A stretch of DNA of 64,000 bases, from the NCBI GenBank assembly GCA_002310135.1, contig DBYK01000001.1, positions 403,712-467,711 of the forward strand. The letters are read 5' to 3'. The notes under the pieces are model-generated. The model did not search any database, was not told the DNA's origin, and worked only from the letters and a program-made list of their open reading frames with translations. Shown in pieces: positions 26,533 to 34,336 of the stretch. This DNA is from Caryophanales bacterium UBA1188 (GTDB taxonomy: Bacteria; Bacillota_I; Bacilli_A; Izemoplasmatales; UBA1188). Each line of letters opens with the position of its first letter. The stretch's first letter is position 1. The position numbers were made by a program, and so were the translations under genes.

Positions 26533-26611
26533 ATTATTTTTTTACATATTTTTATTTATATACATATTTTGTGTGTTTTTGGTTACATAAATAGCGCATA
26601 ACCCTTATTTT

Positions 26612-26641
26612 CAAATAAAAAACCTAGGACAAAATCCTAGG
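26612..26641 (-). terminator. Terminator after rplL
   Basis: Minus strand: CCTAGGA-TTTTG-TCCTAGG, a perfect 7-bp stem followed by six U residues and ATTTG. It lies 17 bases past the rplL stop and separates this operon from the S10 promoter. Confidence 0.92.
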
Positions 26642-26658
26642 CATTTTATTAAGAAAAA

Positions 26659-27036
26659 CTATTTAATTTCTACAGTAGCGCCTGCATCTTCAAAGATTTT
26701 CTTGATTGGTTCTGCTTCTTCAGGAGTGATGTTTTCCTTAATTGGTTTTGGAGCAGCATCAACGATTCCCTTAGCTTCGATTAGACCAACACCAAGTAAA
26801 TCTCTAACAGCTTTAATAACAGCAACTTTTGAAGCACCAACAGATGCTAAGATTACTGATACATTCTTTGGACCTTCTTCTTCAGCAGGAGTTGCAGCTT
26901 GAGCTGGACCTTGAACTGCTACAGCACTAGGGTCAACGCCAAATTCTTCTTTCATTGCATCTACCCATTCTTTGATTTCGAGTAGAGTCATTTCTTTTAA
27001 TGATTCAATAAATTGTTCTTTTGTAATTTTTGCCAT
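26659..27036 (-). CDS. rplL: 50S ribosomal protein L7/L12
   Basis: 125 residues. The N-terminal dimerisation helix (EQFIESLKEMTLLEIKEWVDAM), an Ala/Pro hinge (AQAATPAEEEG) and the C-terminal factor-binding domain (VAVIKAVRDLLGVGLIEAKGIVDAAPKPIKE) are all clear. It forms the flexible stalk that recruits translation GTPases, bound to L10 encoded just upstream. Confidence 0.97.
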   Translation of the reverse strand: MAKITKEQFIESLKEMTLLEIKEWVDAMKEEFGVDPSAVAVQGPAQAATPAEEEGPKNVSVILASVGASKVAVIKAVRDLLGVGLIEAKGIVDAAPKPIKENITPEEAEPIKKIFEDAGATVEIK

Positions 27037-27054
27037 GATTAATATCTCCTTAGA

Positions 27055-27552
27055 TTATTCTTTTGCTTCTGGATTGGCTATCATATTTAAGCCAAGGGCT
27101 AATTGTTGTAATGGTTGTAACATACCACCAGCAATCATAGTAAGCATGCCCATTCTTGATGGTAATTGAGAAATAGCTAATATTTCTTCTTTTGTGCAGT
27201 ATTGTCCATCAACAACACCGTCTTTGATTTTAAGTTTTTTGTTTTTCTTTTGGAAAGCAGCAGCGGCTTTAGGACCATCAACTGACTCGTTTTTTGAGAA
27301 TATTAGACAAGATGGACCTTCAATATCATTTAATTGATTAAATCCATTTTCTAAAGCAGCTCTTTTGATGATATTGTTAGTAACGACCTTTAAAAAACAA
27401 TTGTCATCTCTAAGAGCTTTTCTTAATTCTTCCATTTGTTGAACAGTAAGTCCTGCATATTCACATAGGAAATAAGACTTACTCTCTTGCATCTTTTTAA
27501 CGAGTTCCTCTACAGCACTGGCTTTCGAAGCAATAATGTTTTGATTTGCCAT
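27055..27552 (-). CDS. rplJ: 50S ribosomal protein L10
   Basis: 165 residues. The N-terminal rRNA-binding domain contains SKSYFLCEYAGLTVQQMEELRKALR and NNIIKRAALENGF, and a C-terminal helix binds L7/L12 dimers. It is preceded by an L10-type leader with an attenuator hairpin, so L10 probably limits its own synthesis. Confidence 0.96.
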   Translation of the reverse strand: MANQNIIASKASAVEELVKKMQESKSYFLCEYAGLTVQQMEELRKALRDDNCFLKVVTNNIIKRAALENGFNQLNDIEGPSCLIFSKNESVDGPKAAAAFQKKNKKLKIKDGVVDGQYCTKEEILAISQLPSRMGMLTMIAGGMLQPLQQLALGLNMIANPEAKE

Positions 27553-27690
27553 AAAAGTGTTCTCCTATAAAAATAAAACCTCTTTCCGTGAGAAAGAGGA
27601 AAAATAATACTATTATCCAATCAAATCTCAGCGGGAAATTAAGTGCTCAAGCACACCAGCTATCTTAGATATATATTCTTTTTTTATTGT
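27553..27690 (-). ncRNA. Ribosomal protein L10 leader with attenuator
   Basis: The minus-strand RNA ahead of rplJ contains the L10 leader signature: GCTGGTG, then a GTGCTTGAGCAC hairpin, then TTAATTTCCCGCTGAGA. This is followed by a 9-bp GC-rich hairpin (CCTCTTTC...GAAAGAGG, 27579-27599) with a U-rich tail, i.e. an intrinsic attenuator placed just before the Shine-Dalgarno. Known L10 leaders bind the L10(L12)4 complex, which stabilises the terminated form. The arrangement here matches, between rplA and rplJ. Confidence 0.85.
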
Positions 27691-27698
27691 TTCTTTAA

Positions 27699-28376
27699 CT
27701 AATATTGGATCTTGATTCCAGGACCCATAGTTGAAGAAAGGGTAATGTTTTTGATAAAAGTTCCTTTAACTGTTGCAGGTTTTAGTTTCTTGAATAATTC
27801 AACAGTTGTGTTGATGTTTTCAACTAATTTTTCATCTGAGAATGATACTTTTCCGATGCCAAGTTGAATATTACCAACTTTATCAACACGGTATTCAACT
27901 TTACCTGCTTTGATATCAGCAATAGCTTTTGTCAAATCGTTTGTTACTGTTCCAGTCTTAGGGTTAGGCATTAAACCTTTAGGTCCAAGTACTCTACCTA
28001 GTTTTCCAATAACAGCCATCATATCTGGTGTTGCAACTACAGTATCGAAGTCGAACCATCCACCCATAATCTTTTGAACATATTCATCATCACCAACATA
28101 ATCAGCACCAGCAGCTTCAGCTTCTTTAGCTTTTTCACTTCTTGCGAATACTAAGACTTTCTTAGTTTTACCAGTACCATTTGGTAATACGAATGCTCCT
28201 CTTAAGTTTTGTTCAGCTTTACGAGGGTCAAGATTTAGACGGAACGCAATTTCTACTGAAGCATCAAATTTTTCGAAGTGGATTTTCTTAAGTAATGCCA
28301 CAGCTTCATCAACTGGGTATTGTTTTGTTGAATCTACTTGTTTGCTAGCTTCAATATACTTTTTTCCTTTTTTCAT
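27699..28376 (-). CDS. rplA: 50S ribosomal protein L1
   Basis: 225 residues. [48 protein letters not shown] near residue 125 and the final [12 protein letters not shown] are diagnostic. L1 forms the E-site stalk and is a classic translational repressor of its own rplK-rplA mRNA. A candidate L1-binding hairpin lies right before its Shine-Dalgarno, and a second before rplK. Confidence 0.98.
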   Translation of the reverse strand: MKKGKKYIEASKQVDSTKQYPVDEAVALLKKIHFEKFDASVEIAFRLNLDPRKAEQNLRGAFVLPNGTGKTKKVLVFARSEKAKEAEAAGADYVGDDEYVQKIMGGWFDFDTVVATPDMMAVIGKLGRVLGPKGLMPNPKTGTVTNDLTKAIADIKAGKVEYRVDKVGNIQLGIGKVSFSDEKLVENINTTVELFKKLKPATVKGTFIKNITLSSTMGPGIKIQY

Positions 28377-28393
28377 AAATGTGTTTTCCTCCT

Positions 28394-28421
28394 TGTGGTA
28401 TTAGCGGAATTTCCTTCCACA
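28394..28421 (-). promoter_or_regulatory. Candidate L1-binding hairpin before rplA
   Basis: Minus-strand RNA reads TGTGGAAG, a GGAA/TTCC mini-stem, then CTAATACCACA. The outer stem TGTGG/CCACA closes an asymmetric internal loop. The strands GTGGAAG and AATACCAC resemble the L1 site of 23S rRNA (GGUGGGAG ... AAAUACCACC in E. coli). It ends just upstream of the rplA Shine-Dalgarno. Confidence 0.6.
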
Positions 28422-28438
28422 CAGTTTTTAAATGACAA

Positions 28439-28864
28439 TTAGTCTACAATTTCGATTCCCATCTGACGAGCAGAGCCCGCGATGATTCTCATTGCAGCTT
28501 CAATATCATTTGCGTTTAAATCTGGCATCTTCTTTTCAGCAATTGCCTTTAATTGTTCTTTAGTGATCTTTCCTACTTTATCTCTGTTAGGTTTTCCAGA
28601 ACCTGCTTTAATTCCAGCAGCTTGTCTTAATAAATCAGATGCTGGAGGAGTTTTAGTGATGAAAGTAAAAGATCTGTCATCATAAACGCTGATGATTACA
28701 GGTACAATTGAACCAACCATATCCTTAGTTCGGTCGTTGAACTGAGTTACGAATTGTTGTAAATTGATTCCTGCTTGTCCTAGTGCTGGTCCAATAGGTG
28801 GAGCTGGAGTGGCTTTTCCACCAGGGATTTGCAATTTAACAACTGTTTTTACTTGTTTAGCCAT
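28439..28864 (-). CDS. rplK: 50S ribosomal protein L11
   Basis: 141 residues. [25 protein letters not shown] at the N terminus and the C-terminal rRNA-binding domain ([21 protein letters not shown] ... [13 protein letters not shown]) define L11, which shapes the GTPase centre and stringent response. First gene of rplK-rplA-rplJ-rplL. Confidence 0.98.
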   Translation of the reverse strand: MAKQVKTVVKLQIPGGKATPAPPIGPALGQAGINLQQFVTQFNDRTKDMVGSIVPVIISVYDDRSFTFITKTPPASDLLRQAAGIKAGSGKPNRDKVGKITKEQLKAIAEKKMPDLNANDIEAAMRIIAGSARQMGIEIVD

Positions 28865-28886
28865 GATGTTTCCTCCTTAATCATGT

Positions 28887-28921
28887 TGTGGTATAGTGAA
28901 TGCTTTTTCCATTCTTCCACA
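28887..28921 (-). promoter_or_regulatory. Candidate L1-binding hairpin before rplK
   Basis: Same design as the element before rplA: TGTGGAAG, a GAATG/CATTC inner stem, then ACTATACCACA, with outer stem TGTGG/CCACA. Inner-stem sequence differs while the outer stem and internal-loop bases are kept, which argues for a protein-binding structure rather than chance. It lies in the ~75-base 5' leader of rplK. Confidence 0.6.
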
Positions 28922-28946
28922 CGTGTAAAGAATACACGCGGATTAT

Positions 28947-28975
28947 ATTTTAAATATATAATATATAAATGTCAA
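28947..28975 (-). promoter_or_regulatory. Promoter of rplK-rplA-rplJ-rplL
   Basis: Minus strand: -35 TTGACA (28975-28970), 17-base AT-only spacer, -10 TAAAAT (28952-28947). A CGTGTA/TACACG hairpin follows at the start of the transcript. Confidence 0.8.
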
Positions 28976-28983
28976 GGAATTTT

Positions 28984-29652
28984 TTATTTGCTAGACAAAA
29001 TCTTTTTGATTTTTTCTAGATTGTCATTTTCAAAATTATCAAAATAATAAGTTGAATAAATCTTCATTTCTTTTTGATGATTTTTTGACGTTTCATCATA
29101 AATTCCTACAGTTTTAATATTTAATGGTTTTACTGCCTTTATTCCATAAGATAGATCTTCAAAAATAATAGCTTCATCATTATTCAAATTATAATGATTA
29201 ATACAATTCAAATATATATCTGGATGTTGTTTAGATTTGCCTATTTCTGTGGATGTTTTTATATATGTGAAATATTCAGTTAAACCTTGTTTTAAAAGGC
29301 ATTCTTGTATTAAATACCTATCAGTACTAGAGGCAATACACATATCTATATTATTGTCTTTTAAATATTTTAGAATATCTATCATATTAGGCTTAATTTT
29401 GACATCTTTAAGATAATGACTATGCATAATATTATTTATTCCATTTGCTATCTCATCTACTGTTTTATTATCGCAATAATTATCTTTTAAATATTTGCAT
29501 CCTTCAGGTAGAGAGAGCGACAAAAAAACTTCACATAAGTTTTCATCAGTTTTTATATTTAATGATTCTAAATAATCCTTTGCAGCGTCTTTCCAATAAG
29601 GCATCGAATCAACGATTGTCCCATCTAAATCAAATATGGCTAGTTTAATCAT
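28984..29652 (-). CDS. HAD-superfamily hydrolase (phosphatase/phosphoglucomutase-like)
   Basis: 222 residues. Motif I IFDLDGTIVDSMPYW (nucleophile Asp near residue 7), motif II ASST near residue 117, motif III Lys in the KSKQHPDIY region and motif IV FEDLSYGIKAVK. A helical cap of the beta-phosphoglucomutase type (subclass I) sits between motifs I and II. Such enzymes dephosphorylate small sugar phosphates or nucleotides; the substrate cannot be told. It is monocistronic, with AGGAG before ATG 29652, and ends only a few bases before the rplK promoter. Confidence 0.85.
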   Translation of the reverse strand: MIKLAIFDLDGTIVDSMPYWKDAAKDYLESLNIKTDENLCEVFLSLSLPEGCKYLKDNYCDNKTVDEIANGINNIMHSHYLKDVKIKPNMIDILKYLKDNNIDMCIASSTDRYLIQECLLKQGLTEYFTYIKTSTEIGKSKQHPDIYLNCINHYNLNNDEAIIFEDLSYGIKAVKPLNIKTVGIYDETSKNHQKEMKIYSTYYFDNFENDNLEKIKKILSSK

Positions 29653-29820
29653 TTTTACTCCTAAATTATATATATTATATAATATTTAGCACAAATTTAA
29701 TGATCAATATTCAAAATATTGTTTTTAATGTTATACAATAAATACTACTAACTATATTACTTGGTAACTTCTATAAACCCTCTTTCATATACAACAATAC
29801 AAAAATCTACATAAGTAATA

Positions 29821-29852
29821 AAAAAAGACTTTCAATTTAAAAGTCTTTTTTA
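29821..29852 (-). terminator. Terminator after nusG
   Basis: Minus strand: AAAAAGACTTTT and GAAAGTCTTTTT pair in a stem that runs directly from the nusG TAA and ends in seven U residues. The 168 bases between here and the HAD gene (29653-29820) show only AT-rich promoter-like sequence for the HAD gene. Confidence 0.85.
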
Positions 29853-30401
29853 AACAACTTCTAGGTCTTCGTTTGGAATTGGAACTGGTAATTGACGACC
29901 ACCAAACATTTCAACAAGAACTATTGTTTCACCCTTATCTAAATCAATAGATTGAACAACACCAATTTGATCCTTGAAATTGCCTCTTACAACAGTTACA
30001 GAATCTCCAACGTGATACTTTAATTCTTCTTGTTTTACTAGACCACACTTTCTGAGTATAGGTTCCATTTCTTCTTTGTTTACTGGAACTGGTCTAGTTT
30101 TTTTACCAGCTGATCCTAAAAAACCTGTTACTTGTGGTGTATTTCTTACAACCCACCAAGAATTTTCATTATCTATCATTTCAATAAATACATATCCAGG
30201 GAAAAGTTTAACAACTTTTTCTTTGATTGTTCCATCTTCTTTCTTTTCTTGTATTGTTTCTTCTGGAACTATTACTTGGAAGATTTGGCCTTCCATATCC
30301 ATTGATTTAATACGTTGAATCAAATTATCTTTAACGGCATTTTCTTTTCCAGAATAAGTCTGGACTATATACCATAATTTTTCACCTTTAATTTCTGCCA
30401 T
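29850..30401 (-). CDS. nusG: Transcription termination/antitermination protein NusG
   Basis: 183 residues from ATG 30401 (MAEIKGEKLWYIVQTYSGKE); GGAG lies six bases ahead and the start is one base past the secE stop. The NGN domain contains KLFPGYVFIEM and RNTPQVTGFLG, and the KOW domain near residue 130 has GDSVTVVRGNFKDQIGVV. NusG couples RNA polymerase to Rho or ribosomes. The secE-nusG pairing is universal in Bacillota. Confidence 0.97.
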   Translation of the reverse strand: MAEIKGEKLWYIVQTYSGKENAVKDNLIQRIKSMDMEGQIFQVIVPEETIQEKKEDGTIKEKVVKLFPGYVFIEMIDNENSWWVVRNTPQVTGFLGSAGKKTRPVPVNKEEMEPILRKCGLVKQEELKYHVGDSVTVVRGNFKDQIGVVQSIDLDKGETIVLVEMFGGRQLPVPIPNEDLEVV

Positions 30402-30402
30402 C

Positions 30403-30873
30403 TTAATCTCCAAGAATTAATTTGATTAGTGGAACTAATGCGAAATCTAAAAGATAGAAAAAGCCTGATAATAGGATTATGAATGATAGAACAGTTACAC
30501 TATTAACAAACAATGTTCTCTTATTAGTCCAAGTAACAAATTTTAATTCTTTAATACTAGGTTTAAATACTGGCCAAAGGCAATAAACGATAGACGCAAC
30601 AGAAAGTGCTACAATAACAGAAGATATTGTGATTACTTTCCATGGTTGATCAAATATTCCCCAACCAGATTGAGTTATATTGAAATATGTGTCTGCGAAT
30701 GAATTGTTATCTGATGCAGCAGCAACTAAAATATATAAAGATAATACAAGCAAAACTAAAGCAAGAACAAATAGTAACCAGTTTTCAAAACTATGTTCTT
30801 CTTTAATAAAATTCCATACTCTAGCTGTAAGTTTTAGTCTTTCATCTTTTTTGTTTTCAACTTTTGCTTCCAT
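30403..30873 (-). CDS. secE: Protein translocase subunit SecE with an enlarged N terminus
   Basis: 156 residues; Gram-positive SecE is usually ~60. The C-terminal ~55 residues are the conserved SecE core: amphipathic helix PSIKELKFVTWTNKRTLFVN, then a membrane helix (VTVLSFIILLSGFFYLLDF). The preceding ~100 residues contain two further hydrophobic helices (near 32-52 and 81-99) joined by an external loop, giving three membrane spans as in E. coli SecE but with a different loop. It clamps SecY (encoded at 16125-17426). Between rpmG and nusG. Confidence 0.88.
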   Translation of the reverse strand: MEAKVENKKDERLKLTARVWNFIKEEHSFENWLLFVLALVLLVLSLYILVAAASDNNSFADTYFNITQSGWGIFDQPWKVITISSVIVALSVASIVYCLWPVFKPSIKELKFVTWTNKRTLFVNSVTVLSFIILLSGFFYLLDFALVPLIKLILGD

Positions 30874-30884
30874 GTTGATTCTCC

Positions 30885-31031
30885 TTACTTTGACTCTTTG
30901 TGAAGAGTTCTTTTATTACATTGTTTGCAATATTTGATAATTTCTATTCTCTCTTTTCGCAAACTATTCTTTTTAATTGTATAGTTACGTGAAGCGCATT
31001 CTTCACATATCAAAATTACTTTTTCTTGCAT
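30885..31031 (-). CDS. rpmG: 50S ribosomal protein L33, zinc form
   Basis: 48 residues read directly from the minus strand: [20 protein letters not shown] at the start, C-terminal [18 protein letters not shown] at 30885. Two Cys-X2-Cys pairs make it the zinc-binding C+ paralogue. It starts the rpmG-secE-nusG operon, as in Bacillus, and is preceded by GGTGGAG and a good promoter. Confidence 0.95.
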   Translation of the reverse strand: MQEKVILICEECASRNYTIKKNSLRKERIEIIKYCKQCNKRTLHKESK

Positions 31032-31051
31032 TCCGCTCCACCATTTTATTT

Positions 31052-31080
31052 ATTTTATAGATATAAATAAGAAATGTCAA
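31052..31080 (-). promoter_or_regulatory. Promoter of rpmG-secE-nusG
   Basis: Minus strand: -35 TTGACA (31080-31075), 17-base spacer, -10 TAAAAT (31057-31052), about 20 bases before the rpmG start. Confidence 0.8.
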
Positions 31081-31107
31081 GAGTTAGAAGTTTAACACTT
31101 TCATATG

Positions 31108-31638
31108 TTAACTACTAGTTATATTTTTCTTTATTATGTTTTTGGCGTTTCTTAAATGATAATAAATTGTGTTGATATTTATTTTAAATTCTTTTGAAAT
31201 ACGAGATACTGACCATTTTTTTAAATATCTAAAATTGATTAATTGTTTATCTAAATCACTAAGTCCACTGAAGATGTCAATATCTGGAAGCGTTGGATAA
31301 TTATATGTTGCTGAATCCATTAAAACTATATTCTTTTCATCATAAATTATATTACGGTTCTTAGATTTTGTTTTTTTGATAGAAGATAATTTGTTTAATA
31401 AATTCTTATAAAAAAATGTATAAAATGGTATAACGCCATTGTTATAATGCTTTATTGATTTATCTAATACAATTAAACATTCTTGCAAAATATCATCGAA
31501 TTCATATGTTAAATGGAAATCTCTTATTTTTTTTGAAATTAAGATAGTGTATTTATTATAGATGATTGATAAAGCATCATCATCACCTTCTTCAATCATA
31601 TACAATAATTCATAGTCATTAAATTCAAAAAAATTAAT
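31108..31638 (-). CDS. Sigma-70 family RNA polymerase sigma factor, probably with an AUU start
   Basis: A small sigma factor (about 176 residues). Region 2 is NDYELLYMIEEGDDDALSII with EFDDILQECLIVLDKSI, and region 4 is the HTH WSVSRISKEFKININTIYYHLRNAKN, similar in size and layout to SigH/ECF-like factors. The first ATG/TTG-type start in frame (TTG 31605) would remove part of region 2 and lacks a Shine-Dalgarno. In frame upstream, an ATT at 31638 overlaps the rlmB stop and lies seven bases after AGGAGG, so AUU initiation coupled to rlmB is the best reading. Function (competence/sporulation-like or stress) is not deducible. Confidence 0.75.
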   Translation of the reverse strand: MNFFEFNDYELLYMIEEGDDDALSIIYNKYTILISKKIRDFHLTYEFDDILQECLIVLDKSIKHYNNGVIPFYTFFYKNLLNKLSSIKKTKSKNRNIIYDEKNIVLMDSATYNYPTLPDIDIFSGLSDLDKQLINFRYLKKWSVSRISKEFKININTIYYHLRNAKNIIKKNITSS

Positions 31639-32347
31639 ACTTTTTCCTCCTAGATACTATATTAGATATACAGATTGCTGCAGTAATTGAAGCATTTAAA
31701 CTATTAATTTTTCCTTTCATTGGAACTTTAAGCAGATAATCACAATTCTCTTTAACTAATCTCGACATTCCAAATCCCTCAGAACCAATAACTAAAGCAA
31801 TAGGCATATCTACTCTAACTTCATCATAAAGGGTTTCTCCCTTCATATCTGTGCCCATAATCCAAAAACCATTTTCTTTGAGCTTTTTTATTGCGTTTAC
31901 TAAATTTGGTACTTGAACAATTTTAACATAATTATATGCACCAGTTGAAACTTTCATCACAGTTTCGTTTACTTCACAACTTCTATTTTTTGGTATAATT
32001 ATAAAGCTTCCTCCAAAAGCTTCAAAAGAACGAATGATGTTTCCAAAGTTTTGTGGATCTTCGATAGAATCTAATATTAAACACATTGAATCATTAGAAA
32101 CATCTTTTAATACGTCATCAAGAGAATAATAATTATATGATAACAACTCCACAACTATGCCTTGACTATCTTTATATAATTCATTAAACGATTTGTCTTC
32201 AACTATTTCATATTTGATATGATTATTTTTCATATAATCAATCACATCATCATTGAATGATTTTTTAACAATAATTCTTTTTATATTATTAGATGAATAT
32301 ATAGTTTCTCTACAAACATTTTTACCTTTAATAATCATTTCATCCAC
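31634..32347 (-). CDS. rlmB: 23S rRNA (guanosine2251-2'-O)-methyltransferase family, TrmH/SpoU type
   Basis: 237 residues. N-terminal substrate-binding domain, then the SPOUT knot: LILDSIEDPQNFGNIIRSFEAFG (motif 1, near residue 92), ALVIGSEGFGMSRLVKENCD (motif 2) and KVPMKGKINSLNASITAAIC (motif 3). Position after cysS-mrnC matches Bacillus yacO/rlmB. Its last codons double as the Shine-Dalgarno of the sigma factor gene. Confidence 0.9.
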   Translation of the reverse strand: MDEMIIKGKNVCRETIYSSNNIKRIIVKKSFNDDVIDYMKNNHIKYEIVEDKSFNELYKDSQGIVVELLSYNYYSLDDVLKDVSNDSMCLILDSIEDPQNFGNIIRSFEAFGGSFIIIPKNRSCEVNETVMKVSTGAYNYVKIVQVPNLVNAIKKLKENGFWIMGTDMKGETLYDEVRVDMPIALVIGSEGFGMSRLVKENCDYLLKVPMKGKINSLNASITAAICISNIVSRRKKY

Positions 32348-32377
32348 CCTTATTATATCACTAGAAAAAGGCTAAAT

Positions 32378-32758
32378 CTAGCTTTTTTTATTATTGATAA
32401 AATCAATTGAAATATTAATTATTTCATCCATTCTATCATATATTTTTTTCAAATAGAGGTAGCCCACTAATGCTTCAAATCCAGTTGCTTTTCTGTATTC
32501 ATTTAATGAAGCGTTTTTAGGTTTATGCGTGCCACCTGTATTTCTTCCTCTTTTATAGATTTCAATTTCTTCAGTAGTTAATAAATCATAAATGTAATCT
32601 AGTATTAAAGCCTGACTTATTGCGCTTGTATATTCTATCGCATGTTTATGCAAATCATTAACTTTTGAATAATTATTATTTATTAAATATTCTCTTATTT
32701 TGAGTTCATATATTGCATCCCCAATATATGCTAAGACAAGTCCGTTTTCTAGTATCAT
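32378..32758 (-). CDS. mrnC: Mini-ribonuclease 3
   Basis: 126 residues, an RNase III catalytic domain without a dsRNA-binding domain. LAYIGDAIYELKIREYL near residue 9 holds the catalytic Asp/Glu signature; GTHKPKNASLNEYRKATGFEALVGYLYL holds the second acidic site. It matures 23S rRNA ends. ATG overlaps the cysS stop by four bases, as in Bacillus (yazC). Confidence 0.94.
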   Translation of the reverse strand: MILENGLVLAYIGDAIYELKIREYLINNNYSKVNDLHKHAIEYTSAISQALILDYIYDLLTTEEIEIYKRGRNTGGTHKPKNASLNEYRKATGFEALVGYLYLKKIYDRMDEIINISIDFINNKKS

Positions 32759-34089
32759 ATCAATATGTTTCTTTCAACTAAAAGTTTTCTTAGTTTATCA
32801 GCTACCTCAAAATCTTTTCTTATTCTTGCATTATTCCATTCTTCATATATCAATCTATTCTCAGAAGACATCTTTTCAAGTTTAATGTCTAGTCCATATA
32901 TATGAAGCATTTCTGTTAATACATTATATAAAGATGATAAAATTTGAGAATCTTTATTTTGCCTTAATTCTTGATTTATAAGCTTAATTGCTTCATTAAT
33001 CGCAGTAATTCCATTTGGAGTATTTAAATCATTTTCATTTGCTTGATCAAATTTATTCATTATTTCATCCGAAATATTAGATTTGGCTTTATCATCAAAA
33101 AGATTATTAACATCCAAATGCAAGAATAATTTTTGATAAGCTTGTTTGATTCTTAAAAATTCTGTATCAAATTGATTTTGTAGTTCTTCTGTGTAATTGA
33201 TTATATTTCTATATGGAAATGATAATACAAGAAGTCTATAAGCTCTTGGATCACATTTTAAATCCTTAACCCATATTACATTTCCTATGGATTTACTCAT
33301 CTTTTCACTTCCAAAATTAACCCTAGCATTGTGAACCCAATAGTTTGCAATTCTATTGTTGTATAGTGATTCATTTTGTGCTATTTCATTTTCGTGATGT
33401 GGGAAAATGAGGTCGGTTCCACCACCATGAATGTCTATCATTCCACCAAATATCTTGTTTATCATTACACAACATTCAGTGTGCCAACCTGGTCTCCCTT
33501 CACCCCATTTAGATCTATAAGTGATACCTTCATGGAATCCTTTCCATAAAGCAAAATCTAGACCAGATTCTTTTTCTTCTCTCACTTCAACTCTTGCACC
33601 TTGAATTAATTCATCTATCTTTCTATTCGATAGCATGCCATATTTAGGATTAGATGAGACTCTATAATATACATCTTCTCCACTAACATATGCAGCACCC
33701 TTTTCAACAAGTTTATTAACGAATTCCATTATCTCATTAATAGTTTCAGATACTTTTGGTTTGATAAATGAATCATCAGCACCTAAAAATCTAACATCTT
33801 CTAAGTATGCCTTAATATACTTGTTAGCGCATTCTTCTTCAGTGATGTTTTCTTTTTTTGCTTGATTCAATATTTTCTCATTAATATCGGTAAAATTAGA
33901 AGCCATTATTACCTTATAACCTCTATGTTCTAGATATTTCTTTAAAGTATCGAAAAAGATTATTGGTCTAGCATTTCCAATATGAATGTAGTTATATACA
34001 GTAGGACCACAATAATAAATAGTTATTACACCTTCTTTTAGTGGCTTTAATTCTTCTATCTTATTTGTATAAGTGTTATAGAGTTTCAT
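32755..34089 (-). CDS. cysS: Cysteine--tRNA ligase
   Basis: 444 residues, class I synthetase. CGPTVYNYIHIGNARPIIFFD near residue 28 contains the zinc Cys and HIGN. GWHTECCVMI and HGGGTDLIFPHHENE carry the remaining zinc ligands, and KMSKSIGN near residue 264 is the KMSKS loop. The C terminus is slightly shorter than in Bacillus. Promoter: extended -10 TGATATAAT ~30 bases upstream; Shine-Dalgarno GAGGT. Confidence 0.97.
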   Translation of the reverse strand: MKLYNTYTNKIEELKPLKEGVITIYYCGPTVYNYIHIGNARPIIFFDTLKKYLEHRGYKVIMASNFTDINEKILNQAKKENITEEECANKYIKAYLEDVRFLGADDSFIKPKVSETINEIMEFVNKLVEKGAAYVSGEDVYYRVSSNPKYGMLSNRKIDELIQGARVEVREEKESGLDFALWKGFHEGITYRSKWGEGRPGWHTECCVMINKIFGGMIDIHGGGTDLIFPHHENEIAQNESLYNNRIANYWVHNARVNFGSEKMSKSIGNVIWVKDLKCDPRAYRLLVLSFPYRNIINYTEELQNQFDTEFLRIKQAYQKLFLHLDVNNLFDDKAKSNISDEIMNKFDQANENDLNTPNGITAINEAIKLINQELRQNKDSQILSSLYNVLTEMLHIYGLDIKLEKMSSENRLIYEEWNNARIRKDFEVADKLRKLLVERNILI

Positions 34090-34171
34090 ATATTACCTCA
34101 ATTAATGATTATATCATTATTTGACCTTAAATAAAATAAAAAGTGGAGAGTCTATGTTTAGTCTTAGTAAA

Positions 34172-34200
34172 TTTACAAACAAGAAAAATTATGATATAAT
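34172..34200 (+). promoter_or_regulatory. Promoter of the membrane-protein pair
   Basis: -35 TTTACA (34172-34177), 17 bases, -10 TATAAT (34195-34200). A leader of ~130 bases follows before the Shine-Dalgarno AGGAGG. Confidence 0.75.
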
Positions 34201-34336
34201 AAAGCCGATCAAAGCAATTGCCTAAACAAAATGAGTGCAACTAACACATTGTATGTGATTTTAGTGAGTTTTTTACTTGCTTCAAATTTCTTGAAAAGTT
34301 TTAATGATTAAGTGTTAACTATAGGAGGTCGTTTAA
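34201..34336 (+). promoter_or_regulatory. Leader with possible attenuator and 26-codon ORF
   Basis: The leader holds a hairpin CACAT-TGT-ATGTG, extendable by CTAA/TTAG with a bulge, followed by GTGAG and a six-T run (34271-34276): an attenuator-like layout in the middle of the leader. The same stretch encodes a 26-codon hydrophobic ORF (ATG 34231 to TAA 34311, starting MSATNTLYVILVS), without a clear Shine-Dalgarno. It could be a leader peptide or coincidence. Confidence 0.3.

Noticed and set aside
26384..26590. 68-codon plus-strand frame upstream of rpsJ
   Set aside because: It runs antisense through the S10 promoter and leader, lacks a ribosome-binding site and has promoter-derived composition.
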